Source: Ampelocalamus luodianensis (Eukaryota > Streptophyta > Magnoliopsida > Poales > Poaceae). Taken from it: 64,000 nucleotides of DNA. This document shows positions 1 to 11,189 of the stretch, in pieces. The notes under the pieces are model-generated. The model was not told where the DNA came from. It was given only the letters and a program-made list of their open reading frames with translations, and did not search any database. Within the stretch, counting starts at the first letter, position 1. The number at the start of each line of letters is the position of its first letter. Both the position numbers and the translations under genes were made by a program. The DNA is taken from contig CM070629.1 in NCBI GenBank assembly GCA_036346255.1, positions 4,097,001 to 4,161,000 on the forward strand, given 5' to 3'.

Positions 1-2002
1 AAGCTGCAGCCCAGAGATTCATCTTTCACTGGCAAGAACGAAACCAGTACAAATGAGAAGATCCATTCTCGCATTTCAAGAGGTCAATCCAAGTCTGACG
101 AACCTGTCAGTAGTGCAAGCTCGCCAAGGCCTACAGGCTCATCAAGCCCCAGACTGGTGCAGAGGAAGGCCGAGTCGGAAAGGCGGTCTCGTCCACCGGT
201 CTCACCAAAGTCTCCAAGCAAGAAGTCCAATGAAGCAGCCTCCCCAAGAGGAAGAACAAGATCAAAGCCTTCTCAAGTGAGGAGCCACCATGACAATGAG
301 GTCTTGCAGAGCCCGGGAAGCAGAATCAACTTGGCGAAGCAGGTTGACGTCAGTATAATGGATTGTGAAAAGCCTCTGATTGTCAGCTCGTCGTTCGTTC
401 AATCAAGCTACACTGCTGCAACACCAAGTCACAAGGTACACATAAAGAAACAACCATATATGAAGAAACCAGCTATTTCTATGAATTTTTCCATGTGCTC
501 GTTGTTTATCACTAACTAGTGAAAATTACCATTTTTTCAGGGCTCTTCTTTAATTCTGGGATCAGACCAGAAGATTCGTTCACTGGAGAACGTCCCGAGC
601 CCCGTCTCTGTCCTCGACACATCCTTCTATCATAAAAGGATCTCAGATTCATTCAAAGGTAAGAAGTTGATCTAGCAGTTAGTTTTTTCTGCATTACTGT
701 GTATAACATAACCAACTGCAAGAACAATAACATGATAGATCCTACTGTTTGGTCTCATTCAATTCAGAAGCCCATAGTGTCATTCAAAGGAAAAGCATAG
801 TTAGCTGTAAGCGTGCTGATGACGCTAGTGACAGATAATCTGCAATAAAAGCTACCAGGTAGCTCGCGGTCCTGCGATTGGGAGGAACCACAGCAGATTG
901 ACAGTCGCAGCTAGATGTGCTGGTGCTGAACAGTGCTACGTTTGCAAGTCCCACATGTTGCACTTGCTTATGCAGCAGCATGGTGTGTGTCTTTTGGTGT
1001 GTATGCATTGCTAGTATAGATGTGCCCACCAGTGCCCCCCTCTACAAATACACCTGGTGTGTATGATTCAATGGATCCTGTAGATAGATGGTGATTTCAT
1101 ATCTCCTGTCTGATACATGTTTTCTTCAGTTGTGTTGTCTGATAGTGAATTCCGTACTTCTGTCTGGTACATTATTTTATTCTGCAGTTGAATTAAGCGC
1201 CAGTTTCTAAATATATTTATATCTTTTTTCTGCTTGTTCAGATGGGGAGACACATACTTCGGACGAGTGCTGGAACCCAAACAGGCTGCCTGAGACGCCG
1301 CAGTCAAAGACGAGCAGTGAAGCCAACCAGATCAAACCAGAAAATTTGGAAGCCCTAATCCAGAAGCTTGAGCAATTGCAATCAATGAATGATGAAGCTG
1401 CAAACACGAAAGATCACCAGTATATCTACGAGATACTCTTAGCATCTGGTCTTCTGCACAAAGAACTGAGCTTCGCAGCAATGCCTGGCCAACTCTGCCC
1501 ATCCAGTTGCCCAATCAATCCGGAGCTCTTCCTCATTCTTGAACAAACAAAACCGCACTTTGTTTCAGTGACTCAAGCTGTTACTGGAGCTAAGAAAAAT
1601 TCTAAGCCTCACATAGAAAAGCTTCATCGAAGACTTGTATTCGATCTGGTAAACGAAATTATAGCTCAGAAGATGAACATCTATAGCTCTGCAAGTCAAT
1701 CGACGAAGTTTCTCCGATCAAGGAAGTTAAGTGGGTGGCGACTTTTCAAGGAATTGTGCACAGAGGTTGACAGGCTCCAGTCTGAGAGTTCGGCAGTAAA
1801 ATGCTATGAAGAGGATGAGGATGAAAACAAGCTGTTAGCCGAAGACACACTGCATGGAATGAAAGATTGGAGGAGCTTAGACGGTGAGCTACAAGGCATG
1901 GCTTTGGATATTGAAAGATCCATCTTCAAGGACCTTATCGACGAGGTCTTAGGTGGTGAGGCTACTGAGAACATGCAAGTTGGACAACGGAAGCTGCGCT
2001 GA
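1..2002 (+). CDS. LNG: LONGIFOLIA/TRM-family protein, 3' part
   Basis: This is the C-terminal 437 codons of a plant-specific LONGIFOLIA/TRM (TON1-recruiting motif) protein; the 5' end lies outside the window. Three exons join in frame: 1-435, 541-658 and 1242-2002, with GT/AG at each junction and stop TGA at 2000-2002. Family signatures are visible in order: SPRLVQRKAESERRSRPP near the start, PSPVSVLD in the middle exon, then a DUF4378-like C-terminal region starting around LEALIQKL and including YIYEILLASGLL, INPELFLILEQTKP, KLHRRLVFDLVNEI and a final IERSIFKDLIDEVL. In known members such proteins associate with microtubules and promote longitudinal cell elongation, which shapes leaves and grains. 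The family assignment is firm; which paralogue it is cannot be told from the fragment. Confidence 0.9.
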
Positions 2003-3547
<1,545 letters not shown>

Positions 3548-3828
3548 GCAACGACGGTAAACCGCCTGCTAGGCTGGTAATGGTATGGCACGCTGGGCTG
3601 GGCTGGGCTGGGCTGCATGCGCGGGCCAAGCCGTCGCGTGCTCCGTTCGGCCCACGCATCTGCAAGTCCGCAACCGAGAGCCGCAACCGTGCAACGACGG
3701 TAAACCGCCTGCTAGGCTGGTAATGGTATGGCACGCTGGGCTGGGCTGGGCTGCATGCGCGGGCCAAGCCGTCGCGTGCTCCGTTCGGCCCACGCATCTG
3801 CAAGTCCGCAACCGAGAGCCGCAACCGC
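3548..3828. repeat. 143-bp tandem duplication ending in an inverted repeat
   Basis: Two near-identical units begin GCAACGACGG at 3548 and 3691. The second has one GGGCT pentamer fewer in its internal (GGGCT)n run. The second unit ends in an 11-bp arm, AGCCGCAACCG, followed after two bases by its exact reverse complement CGGTTGCGGCT. Confidence 0.9.
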
Positions 3829-4522
3829 ACGGTTGCGGCTTCAACCCGCGCACGCAAAAGCCGCCTGGTGCGAAGCGGCCTGGTTGGTTGGATGGACCGG
3901 TGTATTGGATGGTTTCGGATATGTCATTTCTTTATTTGGTTGAGTGTATTGAATCAACTGATTTTGGATTAGGTAGTTGATTTTGAATTAGGTGGTATAG
4001 ATTTTGGGAATATTCTTATGAGATGTTAAATCATTTTATTCGATGAGTTTGGGCGAACCACGCGGTACAGGATGGACTCGTCCGCACGCGACCAGGATGG
4101 ACTCGTCCGCTCGCGTCGCGTGCGTTCATCACTCGCGTTAGATATTAATGAGTTTGTCATTAGCTGTTAAACTTAAAAGAACAAATTTAACTACAAGTTA
4201 TATATTTAGAAATGGTTATTGTTTAATTACTCAAATAGTTTAATATCAGTGGGTCACACTGTAACTTCAAAAATGCATTAAGTTAAAGAAGAGCTAATAG
4301 TATATCATTACATTTAAAATTAAATTAAAATATAGAACTTAACTAAAGATTAAGTTAAGAAATTATAAAAAGAAAAAAAATACTATGGAGGTAATCTCAC
4401 CAATGTTGGGAGGAGGTTACCGAACCAACCCTATCCCCTCAACCAAACACAATCTCGCACTATTTATGTACTATCCTATACAACCAACCAAACACCTTCA
4501 TGTAACATCCTATACAACCAAC
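3829..4522. other. Intergenic; left part of an older CCAACCAAAC-rich element
   Basis: No gene. The stretch 4380-4522 carries repeated CAACCAAAC and CATCCTATACAACC motifs, like the right part of the element that follows. This suggests an older copy of the same family interrupted by a younger one. Confidence 0.4.
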
Positions 4523-5313
4523 GGGTGCGTTTGGTTGGATGTATCAGGCTGAACGGGATGATTCGGTATGAGAAATAGGGCCATTCACGTGTTTGGTTGG
4601 TTGAATGGTATCAAACCATCCCGAACGACCTCATTCACATTTCAAGAATATTCCTTCAAGATGCTCTACCAACCCGTTCCAAAAAAACGACCGAACCACG
4701 CCATCCCATCTCGTTCGCTCGTGTAGGTGCTGGAGGGAGCAGTGGGCGGGGAGGCGGCCTAAGCCAGGAGGAGTTGGTCCGGACTGGTGGAGGCGTTGGC
4801 GAGCAGCCGGGGAGGAGCTGGGGGCGAGCTGCGCCGGAGCCGGGGGGCGACACGTGGGAGAGAGAGGAGCCGAGGGATCAGCGGGGGTGACGCCGACGGC
4901 CATGAGAGCGCTGAGCTGGGGCGAAGCTGCGCTGACGGCGACGGCGCGCGAGCCGGGCGGCGTCGAGAGGCGCTGGTGGTCAGCGGGAGCGGGGCCAAGT
5001 CTGCACACGGAGCTCGGGAGAGAGGCGTCAGGTTGGATGTGTCGGCTGAGGAAGAAATAGGAAAGAAAAAGAGAGGAAGAAGAAGAAAAAAAAAAATATT
5101 ATTGAGATAATTTCACCCAAATCAATCTCATTCCCTCAACCAAACACCATCTCGTATCATCCTGAATTATCTCATACAACCAACCAAACATATTCGAGTA
5201 CCATATCATACAACCAACCAAACATCACACATGTACCATCCCATTCAAGACGATCCCATCCATCCTATACCATCACATCCCGTTCAGCATAATACATCCA
5301 ACCAAACGCACCC
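4523..5313. mobile_element. Non-autonomous TIR transposon (TIR GGGTGCGTTTGGTTGG)
   Basis: The ends form a perfect 22-bp terminal inverted repeat: GGGTGCGTTTGGTTGGATG at the left and its complement ending CAACCAAACGCACCC at the right. The 791-bp interior has a GC-rich core (about 4720-5040) with overlapping open frames but no recognisable protein. The TIR sequence resembles grass PIF/Harbinger-type MITEs, but I see no clean target-site duplication. The superfamily is inferred. Confidence 0.7.
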
Positions 5314-5594
5314 TAAACAACCTTCTTGTACCATCCTATTCAGGATGATTTCATCCTACTTGTATTATCTCATCCCATTCAACCACATCCCACCAACCAA
5401 ACATACCCTTGGTGATCGGTGCATGAGGAATGGATGCTATGTGCCGCTACGGATTTGGAGGTATCGTATTCGCCTTGTTGGCAATGGTGGCGCACTGCAC
5501 GGTGTTACTGGTGCGGTCCCGCGGTGGTGCCCTCGCGTGTTGGAGTGGACGCTACTGGTGGCGGCACGAGGGGGCTCGCTCGGCCGTTGTTGGT
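5314..5594. other. Right remainder of the outer element and spacer
   Basis: 5314-5411 again carries CATCCTATTCAGG and CCACCAACCAAACATACCC motifs, which look like the interrupted outer copy. The rest is spacer without a recognisable gene. Confidence 0.4.
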
Positions 5595-5602
5595 GCGATA
5601 AC

Positions 5603-6145
5603 TAGGGGTGGATATTTTTTTTAATTCGAAACCGAACCGAACCGAATTAATCGAAAATATCGATTTATTCAGTAGTCGAATCGGTTTTTTCTGCCTCTAT
5701 TCGGTGTTCAGTGTTTGATTCGATTTCCAACTCTAAGAAACCGAATAGGCCAATTACCAAACTAATAATACAAAGCTCACTCCAATCCTAAGGCCCAAGG
5801 CCCACTCGCTACTCCGACTACCTAGCCCAACCAGTCCACCACCCCCTAACCCTAATAATCTAATCCAATCCCTATCCCCTCATTTGCACGCATCAGCCAC
5901 ATCCTAATCATCGCTAGCCACCAAACCTCCATCGTCGTCAGCTGCTAGGTCTCCACTACGCCGGCCGCTCGTTCATGTCGCCGTCGCTAGCCACCCGTTC
6001 CCCACTAGCTATGTGTAGTTCGGTATACCGAAAAACCTAATTAACCATCGGTTCGGTTTTTTATTTTTTATTTTGGGTTAATTCGGTTGCTAACTCTTAA
6101 AAACTGAAATATTTTTACCAAAAAAAACCCGAATCCCCACCCCTA
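5603..6145. mobile_element. hAT-type MITE with 8-bp target duplication
   Basis: The element begins TAGGGGTGG and ends CCACCCCTA, flanked on both sides by the exact octamer GCGATAAC (5595-5602 and 6146-6153). An 8-bp duplication with TAGGGG-type ends is diagnostic of the hAT superfamily. The interior has ACCGAACCGAACCG-like and CGGTTCGG runs near the two ends and no transposase. Confidence 0.92.
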
Positions 6146-6298
6146 GCGATAACACAGGTGGAGCAAGGACCGACAAGAGAAGTTGGCTCAAATAATGGTA
6201 TTGGAACACGAGATGGTTGGCCAACCTGAGTAGACATTCAGTAAACATCCTATAACTTCGTTAGTTTCCATCACCGCTGATCACCTGGTTATCAATAA

Positions 6299-6620
6299 GG
6301 GCATCTCCAATAGCGTCATCTCTAATTTTGCTATATCAACTCTATATCACCGAAAGACAGATTTAGAGACAACACCTCCAATAAGCTGTCTCTAGCAAGT
6401 TATCTCTAGTATTCATATCAAACTTATAATATTTTCACTTCTTCACCCCCTCTCTCACATGCACTGATTGATTTGTCTTAATTTGTGTGTTAGTTTGTGT
6501 GTAGAGATGGTTGTTTGAAGAAGAGACGGCTTTCTTTCTCTCTTATACTTCTCTCTCTTCCACTTAGAATTTTGCTAACATGGACTAACCGACAGCTGCC
6601 GTGATACTATTGGAGATCCC
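6299..6620. mobile_element. Tourist-like MITE, TSD TAA
   Basis: The 322-bp element begins GGGCATCTCCAATAG and ends with the near-complement CTATTGGAGATCCC. It is flanked by TAA at 6296-6298 and 6621-6623. A 3-bp TAA duplication fits the Tourist/PIF-Harbinger group. Confidence 0.88.
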
Positions 6621-6623
6621 TAA

Positions 6624-7041
6624 TGCGCGCACATTGAAAGCCAGATAGAAGCAGTTATTGAGAACGCATCGATCGTCCCAAGGATCACCAACGGAATCAC
6701 CCGTTGAACATAGTGAAGACACCAACTTGGAAGTCTTCACTGATTTGGAGACCACAGGTAGGATCACAAGTTTCAGATTCAGAACGCATGAAAACATAGC
6801 CCTTAAACACAGCTTTCCAACAGTATGCTGATTTTTTGTAATTTTGCGCTTAAACAACAGTCAACAGCAGCAGTATATTGCATATGGCAAAAAAGCGAAC
6901 AAGGTAAATTGCCAGCTTGCATTAAGCATTAATATAAGTGACGACACCACTCAAAGGGCAAGGATTAAGAAGAATCATGCTACAGATAACATGGATTTTC
7001 TGAAAGTAGACGTACAGTGTCAAAACTAGATCCTTCAAGTC
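6624..7041. other. 3' flank of UTP18
   Basis: No open frame of interest. It probably includes the UTP18 3' UTR read from the minus strand. Confidence 0.45.
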
Positions 7042-8712
7042 TCAGGCATTTTGGTAGTGGTGCAGCTTGTATAACAGAACTTTTCCGCCAGCATGTCCAA
7101 CAGACAGAAACCCGCTGCCTGGGCTGAAGTCTAAGCACCGTGGATAGTGAAGGCTGAACCGAGGCCCTGGCCAGTTTTGGAACACACTGAAGGATGGGAC
7201 ATGGACAAGCCTCATCCCGTTCCTCTCCCTTCCTGAGCTTATCGCCAAAATCTGGGAATCGTGATTGAACTTCATTTCACCAATCTCCGTTGTAAGGTTT
7301 TCAATTGCCTTCAGTGGCTTCCTCTTCCCGCCGAGAAACTCATCCCTCTTATACACATTCACAATGCCGCTGGTGGAGCCTGTGGCAAAAAAAGAGCTGT
7401 CCTGTGAGGTGCAAAGCGAAATGCCTGTTAGGGAACCATCATCAGTAGCCTTATGGATACACTTCCTTGTTCTAAGATCCCAGTGGTAAACATGGCCATC
7501 CCCACCACTGCTTAGGAGCTGATTCCCACCGTCCGCAAAAGCCAATGAACGCACACTTCCATTCATCTTGAGGGTTCCGATGAGCTGCTTTGTTCTGGAA
7601 GAAATCAAAAGAATGTACCCCTCATTACCAACGAATGCAATGGTTCTTGAATCAGGTGATATCTCAAAGTTTTCCAGGCTTTTCTCCTCACGTCCTGTCA
7701 AGGGTCCAATCTTACTAACAGCAGCGTTCACCAGATCAAACGAGTAGAAGAATTTCCTCCTGCCTGAAAGGATGACCTCAGAGCCATCAGGTAGAAAGGA
7801 TGCCTTGTGAACCGGGCAGTCCTCGATAAATATGCTCTGGATCTTGGGGTTTCTCTTCCCGTCAATCTGGAAAAACCTCAGATGTTTGTCCAAACCAGCA
7901 GCAAGCATCAACTGCCCATTCCTATGAAACTGCACTGAATTGATAGGACCACTAGATGGTTCCTGAGCATTAGCATCAACAAGCCTTGAGAAATCTAACA
8001 TGCAAGGTAAGAGTTTAGCAGTATCCTTGACAACAAGCTCATCATTATTCCGAAGAATATCGTCGACTCCACCCTCCTCATCAGATTCATCATCTGACAC
8101 CCCGGGAAGAGGAGCTTTTCGGTCCATATCAGCCCAGCCAGTGAAGGGGTTCAACTTGGCATGCTGACCACGCAACCTAGCCTCATACTCTTTGCCCGAG
8201 ATCACACGCTCATCAGCCTCCTTTCTCAACTTCCTCAACCTTGCAACCTTCAAGATGTCCACCTCAGTCCTCTCCTCCTCATCATCCACCCAAGCAGGCT
8301 TCCTCCCCCTGTTCCCCATCTCATCTTCCTCATCCTCACCGGACAAGTCCTCCTCGTAAACAGGCAAGTCATCCTCGCCGTCACCAGCAGACCGATCCAT
8401 GAAGTACAAAGGCGCATCCTGGTCAGGAGCCGCCGCAGCCCCAACCTCAGTGCCAAACTCCGGCGGTGCATAGAGGGCACCAAACAGCGAACTCTCCAGC
8501 TGCCTCATCTCCTCCTCCTCTTGGTTCTGCTTGGCTTCCAGCGCCTTAGCCTTCTTTTTCTTCCTCTCCTTATTGCTGTTATCCGATTTGGCTTCCTTCC
8601 CAACCTCTGCATCCTCAGCAATTGGAGAGCCAATGCCCTCATCATTATCATCATCAGCTCCACTTTTCTCCAGGCGGCGCTTCTGGAGCACGTTCTGGGA
8701 TATCAAGCTCAT
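7042..8712 (-). CDS. UTP18: U3 snoRNA-associated protein 18 (UTP18), WD40
   Basis: An intact 556-residue protein in one coding exon. UTP18 is a nucleolar subunit of the UTPB part of the SSU processome, which acts with U3 snoRNA in early pre-18S rRNA processing. Visible features: a basic cluster at residues 48-56 (KERKKKKAK) that could serve as a nuclear/nucleolar signal, a long acidic and charged N-terminal region to about residue 210, then a WD40 propeller with strands such as VQFHRNGQLMLAAGLDKHLR, SLAFADGGNQLLSSGGDGHV and CLDFSPGSGFLSVGHAGG. The length matches plant UTP18. The start codon follows a probable 5'-UTR intron acceptor 18 bases upstream. It is divergently oriented to the G3BP-like gene and shares its promoter region. 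Confidence 0.93.
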   Translation of the reverse strand: MSLISQNVLQKRRLEKSGADDDNDEGIGSPIAEDAEVGKEAKSDNSNKERKKKKAKALEAKQNQEEEEMRQLESSLFGALYAPPEFGTEVGAAAAPDQDAPLYFMDRSAGDGEDDLPVYEEDLSGEDEEDEMGNRGRKPAWVDDEEERTEVDILKVARLRKLRKEADERVISGKEYEARLRGQHAKLNPFTGWADMDRKAPLPGVSDDESDEEGGVDDILRNNDELVVKDTAKLLPCMLDFSRLVDANAQEPSSGPINSVQFHRNGQLMLAAGLDKHLRFFQIDGKRNPKIQSIFIEDCPVHKASFLPDGSEVILSGRRKFFYSFDLVNAAVSKIGPLTGREEKSLENFEISPDSRTIAFVGNEGYILLISSRTKQLIGTLKMNGSVRSLAFADGGNQLLSSGGDGHVYHWDLRTRKCIHKATDDGSLTGISLCTSQDSSFFATGSTSGIVNVYKRDEFLGGKRKPLKAIENLTTEIGEMKFNHDSQILAISSGRERNGMRLVHVPSFSVFQNWPGPRFSLHYPRCLDFSPGSGFLSVGHAGGKVLLYKLHHYQNA

Positions 8713-8730
8713 CTTGCCCGGAGAAACGGC

Positions 8731-9063
8731 CTAACAAAACTACCAACAAATTAGACAAACCTAGTCCCATAAACGCATAGAGCTTCTACTGATTGCAATG
8801 TAGGGTACTGATGCTACTAAAAATTAAGTCGCAGGCTTATAAATTGGGTCTCCATCACATCACATGGAAAGCCAAAACAAATTTTACCACCTAAGGAGCA
8901 CGGACGAACGTTACAGTACTCGGTACCAGGAATCGATATCTTTTCCCCCCGAGAACAATCAAGAATCGATATCGCGACCAGTATAGCAAAGCATGGACGC
9001 CACGCATCCAACGACTCTTACTCGCGAACTGGACAAGGAGAGGTGAAATTAATAGATGCGTAC
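8731..9063 (-). other. Probable 5'-UTR intron of UTP18
   Basis: On the minus strand a donor CACG|GTACGC (about 9063) and an acceptor TTTGTTAG|GCCG (about 8731) bracket an AT-rich stretch just upstream of the start codon. A leader intron is inferred from these signals only. Confidence 0.6.
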
Positions 9064-9149
9064 CGTGAGATACTAACGGCGGCGAAGCTCCGGTGGTCCG
9101 ATCGGCGGCGGAAGGCTGGGCGGCGGCTGCTCGGCGGGAGAGACTGGTG

Positions 9150-9440
9150 GGAGAGAGAGGGCGAGGAGGGGCTAGGGTTTTAGACTTTTTCGTCCACTCC
9201 GTGAAAAATATGGGCCTTTTCGCCATTAATGGGCCGGATCACGTTGAGATTAACGGGCTTACTCAGCCCACACATCATCATTTTTTGCAGGCCCGTCTTG
9301 TCAGTGACGCACTAGCTATACAGTATACTGGAAACAAAAAGGACCCGCACGTCGGAGCCCACCCGCAAACGGATCCCACCTGTGAACATGACACGGACGA
9401 GTGGGCCTGACAGTAGGCTGCTGAGATTGGGCCCAAAAGT
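9150..9440. promoter_or_regulatory. Shared UTP18/G3BP promoter with telo box and site II motifs
   Basis: TAGGGTTT at 9173-9180 is the telo box AAACCCTA on the UTP18 strand. Site II-type TGGGCC motifs lie at 9211-9216, 9230-9235, 9403-9408 and near 9429, with TGGGCT on the minus strand at 9265-9270. In plants, telo boxes with site II elements mark promoters of ribosomal-protein and ribosome-biogenesis genes, which fits UTP18. Confidence 0.75.
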
Positions 9441-9504
9441 CAGTGTGATCCGGTGGACACGATCGCCCAGCGCCACCCCAAAACCCTTCCCCGTTTTGTT
9501 TTGT

Positions 9505-11187
9505 TATAAACCCTTCCGCCTCCTCCAGGCTCCAGTCTCTCGCTTCACACCCCCACCACCCCCCGGCTCGAGTCAAACTGCTCCGCCCCCGCCTCCTCGC
9601 CGATTCGCTCCGCTAGGGGTTTTCCCTCCCGTGGCCGGCGGCGGCGGATACGCCGTAGACTCGCGCTCGATTCTCTGCCTCCGGGAGCCCTCCTCGCTCG
9701 GAAGGTTGTATTCCTCTCCCTAATCCCAACGCGTCTCGATCTCTCCTCTTAGGCTATGGCGCGCCCCGGCGATCGACCTTGTTTGCTTGGTGTGCGTTCG
9801 TCGTGGCACGATCTGTGAACTCGGTGGGTTTAGTTGGTTGATGTGGTGTCTGGTGTGGGGATCGCGTTTGGTACGTGGAGATGATTTGCTATTGGGACTT
9901 TGGGGAGATTTAGGTTGGAATAGGGCTGGTTGTAGATTTATGCATGATTTTATGCTTTTGGCGGGTCGATTTTGGGGATTATTTTGGGTGCTATGTTGTT
10001 GGAGTCTCGTCGGGATACAAACGAGCTTTCGTGTGGCGTTAGCTAGGGTTTTATGCGTTTATGTGATGGGGGAAAAAACTTTTCCCCAAAAAATGGCATG
10101 TTGTATGAATTGCTCGTTGGGGCGTTCGTAATGGTGTGTTTTTTGTGTGTGTGAAATTGTGATAGCTTTATTTGTTTAGGTTCTCAGTTGCTGTTAAGTT
10201 AATGTTGGCAGTTGACGGGTATGAAGCATCAGGGCAGCCTTATGCTGCAAATCCAACACGAATTTTGTTGAGGCCATTAGATAAGAGATGTGAGCTACCC
10301 GTGTTGTCTCTTGTGTGGTTTCATACTTTTGGTGGGAGTGTTTCAATTGTCAGTTGACACTGAGCCGTAGGTCAAAACTAAATAGCGTTTAAGGCTTTCA
10401 CCTTGTTGAACATAAGTTTGTGCAATAGGCGTAGGTGCATCAGATGTGGCAGATGGTTTGATGTGTACTTTGTTCATTTTGTTAGCGCAGCTTATTGTTT
10501 CGGCTCTGAAATTTCAAATGTTTTCCTTTGGTGAGTTGTTTCAATATGGATGTTGTTCTTTACTCACTTTTCCTTTGCAGAAAGAGGTGATAACTACTCC
10601 TGTTTTCATGTTGATTCTGTTCTTTTGAATGTTGGATAAGCTCATGCTTTGGTTCAGGTGAAACAAATTGGTGATTTTTGGTATTATAATTGGGAGAAAG
10701 TGGCAACTTTTATGAGTCAAAGTATCATTGTTGGTATGATTATAATTGGGAGAGGAAAATTTACGAGTCAAAGTATCATTGTTGTATCCATAATTTGATA
10801 GTTAATGTGATATATGCTATTTTTATTCTGATTAGCTAAGCTTTGCTAATTATCTTTGCTTGGGGTTGCTGGAAATACCAGTCAACATGGATGCATAGGT
10901 TATAGGTAGACCATTGTCTTGAGTTGTTGATTGCTTGTTGTTTGTAAGGGTTTGGTTACTTGGAAACATAGGAGCTCATAGCTGGGTGCTCAACAAATTG
11001 TTTCACCTTTTTTGTAGCTACAATTTGTTTTGCTGCGGCACTTTTTCCATTTTATTATGAACCTTCTTGATTAATTATAGCTTTTGAAGTGCTACATTTT
11101 TTTTTTGAATGCTGCTAAATGGTTACGTATCTTCTATTCATTCACTTCAAAGCTTTCTGATACTAATCAGTTCTATTCCGTGTGCAG
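9505..11187 (+). other. 5' leader and leader intron of the G3BP-like gene
   Basis: A TATA-like TATAAA sits at 9505-9510. The leader exon probably ends near 9704 (CGGAAG|GTTGTATT), and a T-rich sequence of about 1.48 kb runs to the acceptor at 11186-11187, three bases before the start codon. A long first intron in the 5' UTR is inferred; no coding frame here is convincing. Confidence 0.6.
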
Positions 11188-11189
11188 CA

